Assembly (NCBI GenBank): GCA_016630905.1
Contig: WBMQ01000013.1
Span: forward strand, 682,001 to 746,000
Reading direction: 5' to 3'
DNA: 64,000 nt
DNA from: Capillidium heterosporum
Taxonomy: Eukaryota; Entomophthoromycota; Entomophthoromycetes; Entomophthorales; Capillidiaceae
Part shown: one piece after another, positions 24,651 through 36,686 of the stretch
How the letters are laid out: every line of letters starts with the position of its first letter
Numbering within the stretch: the stretch's first letter is position 1
Made by a program: the position numbers and the translations under genes
The notes under the pieces: model-generated
What the model saw: the letters and a program-made list of their open reading frames with translations, nothing else
Database searches by the model: none
What the model was told of the DNA's origin: nothing

Positions 24651-26035
24651 ATGACCAGATCCACGCTACTGTACCTTACTCGCTACCGCCTTGGTTTCGG
24701 CATCATACGTCGATGACAACTCGAATGATGCCGAACTATATTCGGTTATCGACGACGTTGAAGCTACTAGCACTGCCGGCTACATGAAGCGCGTCAAGCA
24801 TTACGGTTGGAGAAAGTCGACTACCGAGTGCACTGGAAGTTCAACTGGACTTGAACCTTCAGCCAGCTCGGCAATCCCAACTCCAAGCTACCCCTTCGTT
24901 CCAACCCACACCTACAAAGCCAAACCTCACAAGGATGAATCTCCTTACCTCCCCGTCAACAAGGGATTGGAGAAGCATTATGGCAAGCACCGTAGACCCC
25001 ATAAACCTCAGAAGTGCCGTTTAGTAACTAAAGTCTACACCGTATGCTACACTCCAGAAACTCCTACCTACGTCGCTCCAAGTCCACCTCAACCTCCGGT
25101 CTACGTGACTTCGCCTACTTATGTCGCCCCAAGCCCACCCCAACCTCCAGTTTATGATACTACGCCTACCTACGTAGCTCCCAGCTCAAGCCCGTGTACT
25201 ACTACTCTATCGTACGTAGCGCCTACCACTCCTGTTTACGATACTCCTAGTTACGTAGCCCCAAGCTCCAGCTCCACTCCATGTACAACTACCCCTACTT
25301 ATGTAGCTCCTACTACCCCTGTATATGAGACTCCCACCTATGTAGCTCCCACTTCAAGTCCATGCACCACTACCCCATCGTATGTAGCGCCAACCACTCC
25401 CATTTATGACACTCCAAGCTACGTAGCCCCCAGTTCAAGTCCTTGCACGACTACTCCCACATATGTTGCCCCTAGCTCCACTCCCTGTACTACGACTCCC
25501 ACTTATGTAGCCCCTGGTTCAAGCTCTACCCCATGCACGACTACCCCTACTTATGTTGCTCCTACTACCCCAGTTTACGAAACTCCGAGCTACGTCGCTC
25601 CTACTTCGAGTCCCTGCACGACTACTCCTACTTACGTAGCTCCTACTACCCCTGTATATGAGACTCCCACCTATGTAGCTCCCACTTCAAGTCCATGCAC
25701 CACTACCCCATCGTATGTAGCACCTACCACACCCATCTATGATACTCCTAGTTACATTGCCCCAAGCTCCAGCTCCACTCCATGTACAACTACCCCTACT
25801 TACGTAGCACCTACTACTCCAGTCTACGATGCTCCAAGCTATGTCACTCAGCTCCACCCCGTGCACTACTACTCCTAGCTATGTAGCTCCTACCACCCCA
25901 GTCTACGACACTCCAAGCTATGTGGCTCCCAGCTCTAGCTCTACACCATGTACCACTACCCCTACCTATGTAGCTCCTAGTTCAACGTCCACTCCTTGTA
26001 CCACTACTCCCACCTACGTCCGACACCTACGCTGA
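24651..26035 (+). CDS. secreted Tyr-Val-Ala-Pro / Cys-Thr-Thr-Thr repeat protein, two +1 frame breaks
   Basis: Putative cell-wall or adhesive protein of about 460 residues. ATG at 24651 begins a signal peptide (MTRSTLLYLLATALVSA) if one base is skipped at 24671-24680; the body frame has no other Met with a signal sequence. After an acidic then His/Lys-rich segment (residues ~20-115), the protein consists of tandem units built from T-Y-V-A-P, T-T-P-V-Y-E/D-T-P and S-S-S-T-P-C-T-T-T-P. Each Cys unit carries a single Cys, suitable for inter-chain disulfides, and Tyr suits cross-linking. A second +1 change at about 25842-25850 again swaps the frame but keeps the same repeat. Termination is TGA at 26033-26035. 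No known family named. Repeat contraction or expansion is expected between strains. Confidence 0.7.
25060..26020 (+). repeat. coding tandem repeats of the secreted repeat protein
   Basis: Imperfect units of about 45-90 bp encode Y-V-A-P followed by either T-T-P-V-Y-E/D-T-P or (S)SSTPCTTTP. Some blocks are near-identical over more than 100 bp (for example around 25280-25400 and 25600-25720), which indicates recent unit duplication or gene conversion. Confidence 0.85.
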
Positions 26036-29000
26036 GGCGTCCTCCATCTACTACTGATATCTTTGAATTGTTATCTTTCTATTTAGTTACGTATCCATTA
26101 AAATTATTTTTATTTTACGGTATCATGTATTTAATTCCTTATATTTTTGAAGTGCATTCATTTTTTATTGGTTAGGGAAATCCTGTCAAATCTTTACAAT
26201 CAAACCCATTTACAAACCTCAGCTTTATCCAGTTGATCGTTTAGTCATACGATTGTGATGATAAGGACATCACACTACCATTACTTTTAAAATTTCCATT
26301 CTGTACCAGTATATGTAGATAGCTGTGATATAAATCTTAAAATAGTAGTGCGCTGCTTTCCTAGGTTTCTCCCATCTATACTCCATTTATATAGAGAACT
26401 CTAAAGTTTGTCGTTTGAACTTCCGATTCTCATTCGGCTGAACTGTAATATATATCAACTTATTCGTCCATATAAGCTATAGAAGTCTGTTATTTACTTA
26501 ATTATACTGAAAATTTGCTTTCATAAGGACGCCAAACCTTACTTATTTATCACGACTTTTAACTTATGAAGTCAAAGTTGGAGAGTAGGTTATACAACTG
26601 ATACAAAGTAGATCCGGTATAAGAAATAGGGTATAAAATAGCCTAGGATTAAGTTACTGCCCATCCTTTTTCAGTTCGTACCAACTTCACCTGACCCACC
26701 TTTTACTTTCGTATGTCTATCCTTAAGGATGTACGCGATAAGTCCCGAATCAACTGCTTGTAGCTAGTGGTTTGGATTACTTTACAGTACATTTAATTTG
26801 GAATTTTAAGACATCTTTAAGGTAGGCTCTATGAAGATAGAGATAGTTTAGATGAGATTGAGATCATGGAAAACGTGTCCACAATGGATTCTCTAGCGCC
26901 TTAGTAGCCTTTTTGGGGAGGACGGATGTCCAATAATAGAAGAGGACTATATTATCCCTCTAAGGAAAACTTCTTTTTGGAGCTATTGTAGAAGCATCCT
27001 TTTAACTTTAATTTTTCTAATCGGCCTTTAAGATTATTTTAAATGTTAGAAAACTTGCAAACTAATATTTATGCTGTATAAGCGATTGTACAAGTAAATT
27101 GGATTTTACACATATTTATATCGGTATCTAGTTAACAATAGGGCTTTAAGTTTGGATAATTAGTATACGCTTCAGTCCTAGTATCTAAATGATAATAATA
27201 TGGTTTATAGGTTGGAAACATATGACTAGCTAGTTCGGATTCTATGGCCATAGTTCATCAGAACAATATATGGATCCTTCAATTTTCGATATTCGATTTA
27301 TACTACATACATGGAAATCATGTTATCTTATATAAATTTACGATGGCGCTGGCCGTGGCACTAACTTATCATTAACCCATCTAGAAGCTGCTACACATCT
27401 TTAAAAAGCACGTTTAGTATGGTATGTATATAGTCGTATATGATGAGTGAAATCAGTTGTTAAATTGGATATGGATATTAGGTTATAAACTTAAGCCTCA
27501 GAATCTTTACAAATTCCGAACTGAAGATACCGTTGCTAATGAAATATGCTACCACTACCTACCAGCCAACTCAATTCATATAGGCCTACTTTAATTGCAA
27601 ATGACTACTATCAAGCCATAGTCCACTGCTCAAATATAAAACTCTAAATAAAAAAAAGTAATTTGCGCAAGCTAAACTGTTCCTATAAATTCGAATTATG
27701 CCGTTAGTAATATCATTTTACCGAAACCAATGTTCGATAAGGATTCAGTTCTAGTTCAAATATATTGGTAAGGTCTCAAAAGAGTAGGTCCCAACATCAA
27801 CCTAAATGTTAGAAATTTACCAAACTACTTTTTATCGCAAAACGACGATGATTCCTTCAGGGTCCAAATCAAAACTGACGGAGCTGTAACGGGAGCATAT
27901 GTCCGAAATGTTAATTCAACTTAGCTGGGTACAAGGGTACCTTACTTTTTACTAAAATTGGACTAATTTAGCTATATAAATATCTACCTTTTCAAGGGCT
28001 GACTAAAAAATTCACCTAGATACGCTGCTTTGGCTTTACTATCTTTTTGGTAACTTTCCATTACCGCAATACTGCTAATTTGGTTCTCCATAGAAGTTGA
28101 ACACTGCCATCCCTAGCAATTTTAAGCTTGAAGCTTAAAATTGAAAATACTAATTTGACGCCTCATCCCAATTATTCCCTTTTTGAACTAGCATATAATG
28201 TAGGATGGGATCACACCCATCCCATGTCCATCGCGTTTGGTATGAGCCATTTAGACGCTTGGCATCAACTAGAACCTTCCCTGTCCAAACCGGAATCAAC
28301 TGGTATCGGTACAGCTATGCCTTAGTTTATTTTACAGTTTTAGACCAAATAGCATAGTTAAACTTGATAACTATGGATTCAATTGAAAGCTGGATAACAA
28401 TGTTCACCCGTCTCTACTATCAAAATTAGACACAGGAGGGCGCTTGGGATCCGGTGACTATACTGTTTCATTAAATTTCAACTTTCAGCTTCAAGGATAA
28501 ACATTGGAGAATATGATGGCTGAGATTAGATATTCCAAGTTTATTAGCGAATTAAACCATATTATTGATTAGGGTTCTCAAAAAGTAAATAAGTTAAGTT
28601 ATACCGAAAGAACATTCGACATCAAGTGAGCATACAGCTAATTCCTAAGCGGCATATATTTATACGCCTTCCAGCAAAAAGAGGCTCTATAGGATTTCAC
28701 ACCTCTATACGGCTACAGTGCGAATATTTACCCAGGCTATGAGAACGTTTCTTTAATGACATTAACAAGGCGGTTTGCGAAACATGACTTTAAGCTAAAG
28801 TACTTTAGAAAACATGTTACGTAAAGGCACCTATTTCTAAATACCACAAAAGCTGGTCAAATTGCCCCTTAAATTAAGTAACCCTAACTTCTCTAAGAGG
28901 TTACATTGGGTTGTAATTTACGACATAGTTGAACGGAACGTTGGCTATACGTCTAAAACCTATTCAGGAGACCCTTTTATAGAAATGCCAGTGGAGGATC

Positions 29001-29337
29001 TGACATATCAGCAAACTGCTTCCATCCGAATAGCGAGGCTATTGTGACATAAGTTGTTATAATCGGCCTGCTCTAAATATTAATTTGCGAGAACAAGTTA
29101 GCTTTCGATTTAGGGCTCCCTACTTTTTATTAGCTACAAGTTGTGCAAATTTAGGGAGTAGTAGTTATTAAATGGTAATGGTGGATAACCTATCCTCAGC
29201 CTATCTTTATAAACGTAATATGGTTTTAAATCTGAGTTCTATCCATTTCAAATTTCAAGTCAAGCTGAAGCTACAAAGATTTTGTGCAGCGCCATTCACT
29301 CGTTCAGTTTATAATATAGCGCACAGCGGGTAAGAAA
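26036..29337. other. long intergenic region
   Basis: 3.3 kb, AT-rich. Open frames at 28128-28325 and 28862-29047 have somewhat mixed composition but no splice context, no motif and no recognisable homologue, so I do not call them. The last 200 bp are the likely promoter of the downstream C2H2 gene. Confidence 0.5.
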
Positions 29338-30255
29338 ATGGACAACAGTGAGAACACAAGCAGGTCAGCCCAAGATCAACTTAGAAGCGAACGGACTCTC
29401 ATGGACACCCAAGTATGGCAAAACTATCTCCCGGTCGAACCTAACGCGGTAGTCTACCCTACCATATCTATGAACTACCTACCCAACGTCAACGTGGAAC
29501 AGGCGGTACAACTGCCACCCATAGTTTCCAGGACACCTAACCACCTACAAGAACACTTCACCCACTACTTTCAACCCAACAATCCAGCTTCCACCACTTA
29601 CAGCCCCATAAGCAGCGATTTTACTCACGAGCTGTCACAGGCCTGGATAGAACCCCAGCCTGAGGGCTACCTACAAAACTATCCTAATCAAGAGCATATG
29701 GGCTGGATCATGGCCCCCACCCCAGTCAACATGAGCGCCAATTATAGCGAGGTGCAACGGATTCCACCTCGCAGGATGAGTATCTCTTTCCCTCACCACT
29801 ATCAAATGATGCCCACTCAAATGAGCCATAGGTACGGTGAACTGGGGGTAAGTACTACCACCAACTTTGGAGCTCGACCCGACCTCAGCCCTTTTAAACC
29901 AACACCGGGCCGACCGGCTCAGAACCAGAACAATCGACGCAGGGTCTCCAGCGTCCAAAGCAGTTTAGGCCAGGAGATCACCGAAGTCCAACAACCAATA
30001 CGGGAACGTAGTATCTCTATCAGCGAGCGGATTGACCCCAACTTACCCAAGAAAACGTTCCCTTGCACACATCCCGGCTGCGTCAAGGTGTTCAAAAGAG
30101 GGGAGCACCTTAAGCGACACTTGACAACTGTTCATACCGACATCAAGCCATACATTTGCCCCTACCCCGACTGTGGCAAGAAATTTTCCAGGTCTGATAA
30201 CTTGAGTCAGCACATCAAGACCCACAAGAACCGTAAGATGTCGGCCACCTTCTAA
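29338..30255 (+). CDS. C2H2 zinc-finger transcription factor, Msn2/4-like (second paralogue)
   Basis: Single-exon gene of 305 residues. Two C-terminal C2H2 fingers lie at about 241-266 and 272-296 ([21 protein letters not shown] and [21 protein letters not shown]). The contact residues R-G-E-H-L-K-R / R-S-D-N-L-S-Q differ only slightly from the paralogue at 9989-11038, so both should recognise similar G-rich stress-type elements. The N-terminal 230 residues are Pro/Gln/Asn/Ser-rich and disordered-looking, with R-R-M-S-I-S and R-R-V-S-S-V sites that fit basophilic kinases such as PKA, the known regulator of Msn2. GC content over this exon is well above its surroundings. Confidence 0.92.
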   Translation: MDNSENTSRSAQDQLRSERTLMDTQVWQNYLPVEPNAVVYPTISMNYLPNVNVEQAVQLPPIVSRTPNHLQEHFTHYFQPNNPASTTYSPISSDFTHELSQAWIEPQPEGYLQNYPNQEHMGWIMAPTPVNMSANYSEVQRIPPRRMSISFPHHYQMMPTQMSHRYGELGVSTTTNFGARPDLSPFKPTPGRPAQNQNNRRRVSSVQSSLGQEITEVQQPIRERSISISERIDPNLPKKTFPCTHPGCVKVFKRGEHLKRHLTTVHTDIKPYICPYPDCGKKFSRSDNLSQHIKTHKNRKMSATF

Positions 30256-31799
30256 TCCATTATGTACCAATCAAAACGTTTGTACTAACTAGTAATCCTA
30301 ATGTGGAGTTTAACTTTAACTATTTGAGCTAATTAAAATTATTTTTCTGATGTTTTAAATGTTTTTCTTTAGTAGCTTTAGCGCTAGGTAAGTCTTTTGG
30401 ACTGATATTTATACTTTAGCACTGATAGGAGTGCGGAGGGATCAATACTATATACATCTTTATACTTTATATGATATATTATGAAATCAGCTGCAGGTTA
30501 CGGTTCCTTTGTTGTACAGTAGTAGAATTGCAGATTTTGGCGATGTACAGGCAAATCTCTTGCTAACCGATGGCTAAGTTTCAATTTCTATATATTGAAT
30601 AGCTGCATGAAAGTTGCTGGTCCTCTATCCGTCTTTAATTCACAACTTGAAGTCTATATTATTCAAAATAGGTAGTAAACTTATACTCGGCCATGAAAGT
30701 TGTCCTACTTCCGTCACCATACAAGGTCTCATTTTAATTTAAAGAAGGTTGCGTAGAAAAAACGGAGGTTAGATGACTTTAATCATATAAACTAACAGGT
30801 ATCATGAATTCATTTTAACCTAGTACCTATCTTTCAACTTTAATATAAGCAGGCTATAGTGATCAATATGAGCAATGCTATTTTAGGTTATATATCCTCA
30901 TATAATAATCCATTATATTCCAAAGCTATGGGTTAACTATATGAACATTCTCCTGGTAGTTTTGTTTTATTATTATTCAACCATATCCTTACTGCGCCTA
31001 TTTGAAGCCATCTCTATTAGCTTTGTCAATTAGATACGGTACCTCATTTAGCTCTTTAAGTATAACTATACTTTAATTAATTGGTATGTAACTTTTTATC
31101 AAACCAAACTTCTATACATTACATATATATTACTAAAAGCCTTGCCTTTATTGAAGGTATCACTATAAAATAATGTTTTTATAAAGCTTTCAAAATGTAA
31201 AATGAACCCAACCTGAGACATAAATAGCTAAATATTCGTTAAAAGCTGTTGGTTAAAAGGTGCTATGCTGCAGCAATGTTTCTCATCGAGTATAATGAAT
31301 TGTGATCAGCTCCATATTTGTTAAAATATAATCTTAGATAGTGACTATAATGCACGAAAATGCAAAGTACTCCACTCGCAACTTTTTAAATATATTTTAA
31401 CTTTTATGTATCATCTTTTAAAATGTAGTCAATCGATTAAAGAAAATATCATAAATGTCGAAAGTGACTTGTCATGGGAGGCTATGGATGTAATTCTTGG
31501 ATCTTATAAGAATCAATGTACTCCACATTTTAGTATATTATACTACTTTTACCTAGATCAATTGTTGATATCTAAGCTTTTGAGGCCATCAGCTCTACTA
31601 ATAGTCTTTTAAATTTTATTTGTTACATTCCATCCACCTAGGTAAACCTTCGCCAACATTTACTTATGCTAAATATAGTTGCCAATAAAAAGTACCTTAT
31701 ATAATAAAAAGTAGGGAATAATACTATTACAATTATATTCGTATATAAACGGTTACATTAACTATATGTATATCTTCTAAAAGCTAGATATATGAAAAC
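30256..31799. other. convergent intergenic region
   Basis: AT-rich, between two converging genes. No gene or RNA recognised. Confidence 0.55.
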
Positions 31800-34700
31800 T
31801 TATTTGGCAAAGTAGGGAGTGGAGGCACCTGGTTTTGAAGCAAAGTAGGAGGTAGCGGCAGCATGGTGCCCATAGTCGGGAGTGGGTGGACCCGAATGAG
31901 TGAGGGCCGACAACAGGCTGGTGTCCAGCTTGAGTGTCAGCTTTTCGGGCTCACTGGAAGTACTCCTACGGAATCGATCCGGTAAGGCGTAATGGACAGC
32001 TTGGATTGATTCGTTCAGTACCTCGAGCTGCTGCTGGAGTTGAGAGACGGTAGTGAGGCCTCGAAGTGATGGAGTCAGATGCGGAGAGCTGAACGGGGAT
32101 AGTCGTTTGGTAGTGGGCTCCGGACTGAAGAGTGGGGTTATGAGATTGGGTTCAGACGATTCATGAGCTGGAGACATCAAAGGTTCCGATAAGTCGAGGG
32201 GTGGGATAGCAGTGGGTAGCTGGATCTTTAGGTCAACGGTTGTTTTAGGGATTGAGTTTTGCTGCTCTTTGAGTGCAGCCTCCAGCTTCTCCTCTAAGAT
32301 CGCCTTTTTTTCGTTTAGAATTCGGATGCGACCTTCACGCCAGGACTCTACTTGCTTGCGGACGTAATCTCCGATGATGAAAGGGTGTTCAGATATACTC
32401 TAAGTTTGATTAGAATTAGAAAAGAAATAATCCTACCTTCTTGGGATCTAGTATGTCATTGACACTATGTATGTAAGGCTTGGTAGAGCCAAAGCTTGGG
32501 TTCTGTTTGACCTGTTTGTGAATCATACCTGAACCAAGGAATAGCCCAAGGCAGTTGATGGTTATGGTCCACGTCAATTTTATCAAAGGCTTGACCCATT
32601 TAGGCGTATACTTCCATCTATGAATCTATAAATTTGACGGTTTAACTTTCATTTACAAATTACTACGTACCTTTCGTCCCCAAGCTACTAACCCTGGAGC
32701 AATAAGATCTGCAACTGACATAGAACTAGGTAAATTTATGTCGGCGATTTCTAAGATGGATTTGGCCCATATAGTACAATTGTTGTGATAGACCTGCAAA
32801 GTTAGATTTTAGAATATGGCTTAGTTACCTGGTAGAGGTGGAGCTGTTGGCGCTTATCAGCTTCGATCTTGGCCTTCATACGTTGGAATTGTTCAAAAGT
32901 GATTTCAAACGCTATCACTGTAAATTTACCATTCCAAAATTCGCTAACGTCGGGGGACATGAACCTACTCTGCTTCAAGGACATCGGGAACATGAATCGA
33001 TCGCGACCAAGCTACATTCCGTAAGTTTAAGTAAAATAGACTAGTTACCTTTGAAGGAACGTACTGCCCAACCGAATACCACTCACCTTGCGGTGTCTTC
33101 AATCTTACAAAGCTGTGGTCGCCGCTTATACGAGGCTTATCAATGATCCAGCTGCACATTTCACACAAGTATCGATTTCCCCAAGGCGGAGGGAGTTGAG
33201 GTTCGACATAGAAGGGTTTAAATTCCTTCCAATCATAAAGCCCATAGTTGACTAAGCCATTCATAGAGTAATGTCCTTTAAAGGTCTTAGCCTCTTGGTC
33301 GTATTCCAATTTAGGCTCTATTTCCTTTACCAGTGTCAGAGGAGTTTTATAATATACATTACCTTCCATGGTAGCATATTCCCCTCGAAGCGGATACCTA
33401 CATCATCAGGAAACGTAGTAGTGTCGATGGAGTGATTGAACACATATAAATATCTGTGCAGATGTATTTTCCTTGCAAACTCTTCGAATCCAGGGCATTT
33501 TTTAAACTCATCGGTTGCCTAAAAGTCTTACTATTATACTGAGCTATAAATCCTTACGATTCCAAGCTTGGTTGCACCGATCTGCATCTGAAGGCTATTG
33601 TAAACGTCACCAAGATACTTCTTGTTGGAAACTTTGATAAACTTGTTAACGGTTGTAACTAAAGGATGGTTAAGGGCTTCCTAAACAGGTGTCAGACTAA
33701 TTAACAACTAAACTTTACCCGAATGGTCAAAATTTCCATTTTCCTGAGAGACTCCAAGAGAAGTTTAGCTATGGCGCGATCTTTGTCATGTACTTCAGGT
33801 GACTGAGCCTGAACTGTATTTATCTCGGAAAGGGAAGTTTCTATTGCTTCTTGGGTATCCTCAAATATATTATTTATATCGGAGTTCAAACTTCGAAGTT
33901 GACGTCGGGCGATATTCCCGGCTTCTAAAACTCTGAACTTTGCAGTTTCGAAATTGTCTTGAGCGTTCTGCTGTACGGTATTAAATGCATCTATTGGAGG
34001 TAAGTGCTTGTACTAAAAAATAATATACTGGATCGGTATTCGAAAATCACAAGGTCGGTCTTAGGTATGGGGCCAGTTACATTAATCGATGTCTGTGCCA
34101 ATCTTATCCGGACTCTAAATAGAATAGGATCCAACACCGATCCAATTCCGGATACCGCCTGAATATATCAATTAATTTTTATAAATAAACTAAATTTACC
34201 TCAAAGAATCTTTTATCCCTCCAGTCCGTATCTGCATTGATTAGCTGGCGATAATGAAGATAGCCGGCACCCCTAACAAAATGAATTATTGGCTTTAAAA
34301 CGCCTTTGAAAGTTTCCGAACGCTGCTCATCCGTCAGACTAGAACACTGTAGCCGAGTTAAAGGGAGGTTAATTAAGATTGAGTCCATAAGTTTGCGATT
34401 TAAATCGAAACAGTCGGTTTTGTGAGAGCAGACACGCAACTGTACACTATTCTGATCTAAAAGAATGGCCTTTTTTTCGATTGCTTCAGACTGAATAGGT
34501 GAGGTCGAAATGGCCAAAGTTGAGTTTTCTACCGAGTTGTGCCTTAAGAACCACATTGGACCTCTCGTGAAGAACTGGATGAGTACCCTCGATAGGGTAT
34601 TTGAAGTCTTCATCTTTTTGACACTGATCTTCTCCCCATCTAAGTTAACTAAATATATATGGTTGACCAAATCGTGACTAATCTTCTGCTTCAAAGTATC

Positions 34701-34865
34701 ATGGTTGGATAGTAGATTCTCGACGTAGTCTCCTAAACTCAAGTTTGCATCCCAGCCTTCACCTCTAACTTCGCGATCATACTTGGTAGTTGCATAAAAG
34801 ATCTGATGTCGAAATAGGAACAGTAGGAGGGCTGAAGCTATAAGAACTGCTGTAATGTATATCAT
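31800..34865 (-). CDS. membrane protein of unknown function, 906 residues, 10 exons
   Basis: Exons are 34865-34200, 34158-34051, 34012-33719, 33680-33558, 33518-33398, 33362-33049, 33011-32829, 32793-32671, 32625-32437 and 32399-31800. All phases agree. An N-terminal membrane anchor (MIYITAVLIASALLLFLF) is followed by a long soluble part rich in charged helices. The middle contains a compact region with F-K-G-H-Y-S-M-N-G-L-V-N-Y-G-L-Y-D-W and Trp-rich W-S-V/W-Y-S-V-G-Q-Y-V-P motifs. A second hydrophobic helix lies near 658-677 (LIKLTWTITINCLGLFLG), followed by a coiled-coil-like stretch and a Ser/Pro-rich disordered tail. I do not recognise the family. Two introns are less certain: donor GTGATT at 34050, and the 35-bp 33397-33363 intron whose flanks repeat G-(A)-G-G-T/G-AAT. 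Confidence 0.75.
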
Positions 34866-36686
34866 ATGAAGGTGCGTTCTTCGATATAGAGGCGCTTAAA
34901 ATCTAAAAAGAAAGCTCTTAGCCTTGGATTCGAGTTAATGAAAGGAAAATCTCAACCTGTTCAGCTTGGTTAGTGACCCGAATTTTTTAAGGTTAGCAGT
35001 AAATTTGATATCAAGTTATCCCCTCAAGGCCCCACTTTTTTGAAAATTGTTGGCATCACTTTAGTGTTGGAGTTTGTTTCCACTAGAAACTTAAGTTCAC
35101 ATCAAGCATAAGAAATATAGCTGCTGCTTTAAGCCAATAGCTGTATAGTAGCAGGACACGCGAGAAGCCTTGCTTTGATATTGATGGTGTGGAATGAGAA
35201 TTGATCGAACAAAGAGTAAAGGTTCTTTGTTTGCTAGAGATAAAGTTTGAAAGATGAGCCTCCACATTCCAAGTTAGTTGCGCCATAAATTTACTTTTAG
35301 CTTTAATTACAGCGCAGGTAATTTGGAATTTTTGAGTGTATTTCTCTATATCTAATGATCCTGTTGATATAAATCAATATATATATTTTTAGTTATATTT
35401 GTAAAATTTATATTATGGGTATTGATGAAATCTTGAATATTAATAACATATGGGATGCCTTTTGAGGCTAACATTTCCAGGCAAAATAATTACTATACTA
35501 GATGTTAAAGGCTTTATAGTAGTAATGGATTAGTTTCCAATATAGCAGTTGAATTTCATAAATCTTTAGCTTTCAAAAACTCTATCAATAGATGCTTTTA
35601 TTAGCCTTCATACGAATGAGATTATAGTTGAATTGTGATAAATGGCAGTAAGTATGTACAAAACTATAGCTTTAAAGCATATGTTAGTATTTATAGTCTT
35701 ACATATATGTATTTAAGTTAGTATACTGATAATAACAATCTATATAGGCCAGCTTATCTTGAACTACTCTAAATACTAACTATGCCATTAATTTAAAAAA
35801 TATTATCTCCACTTATCAAAATAAATACACCATTCATATACCTTCAAAAATTGCAAACATTAAGTTATACACTTTACGCTTTGATGTAAGGAAAATTTAT
35901 ATCTAAAGTTAGACTTATTCCGCTTAATATTAATATATTTGATAAGCCACTTCACATTATAAAGATAACGTTTAAGGCATGTTTGGAAGATATTCACAAT
36001 AGCTAACTGTCCTCTATGGAAGAGGTTTGAGTATATATGTAGTATCTAGTGCATTTTAGGTTGAAATGGATCTGCTCCATCTATTGGAAATACTTTTATC
36101 GAAATTTGTATTTAAATAGCTTCAATTATCAGTACTTATGGAATAACTACCTTTGAATTTGATAAAATAAAACTAATAAATATATATTGGCATTTTTAAA
36201 CTATACTGTGAAACGTATATATGAAATATACCCTGCCTTGTCTGATCATAAAACTGTACTTTGAAGTCAGAGTAGACGCATATTTAGCAAAAGCATCAAA
36301 AACCGATATTTTAAGCTCATGGTTTCTAATCCTTAATATCTGAAGATTCCTTTGAGGAAAGGTCTAGATACAGAACTCCGAAATGTGTCTTAGTAGTCTC
36401 GATAAACCTCAGTAAGTTGTGGATCTTCAATAAGAGACACATGACTCGGCAAAAACTTGTAAGAAATACAATGTTTTGAAGTAGGCGAATAATATAATAG
36501 AACTAGTCAATTTATTGGAAGAGATTTGAAGCAAAGTATAAACAGTGCAAATTTGCCTGTCAATTAAACCAATAGCTGGTGCAAGATCAAGAAACTATAG
36601 GTAAAGCTTATACCCATTTCCGAAAGTATTTCTCATACAAAGGAATAGATGTACCATCTTTCATACTTTGCTTTCAAAACGAAGAA
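34866..36686. other. intergenic, AT-rich
   Basis: Promoter region between divergent genes. The minus-strand frame 35083-35286 begins with a plausible Met-Ala-Gln but has no supporting feature and is not called. The plus frame from 36579 to 36686, before the chosen start of the F-box gene, is probably leader. Confidence 0.5.

Noticed and set aside
28128-29047. Frames of 61-65 codons between the repeat protein and the second C2H2 gene
   Set aside because: Mixed composition but no recognisable domain, no introns, no neighbours in frame.
35083-35286. 67-codon minus frame starting Met-Ala-Gln
   Set aside because: Unsupported; could be leader of the 906-residue gene.
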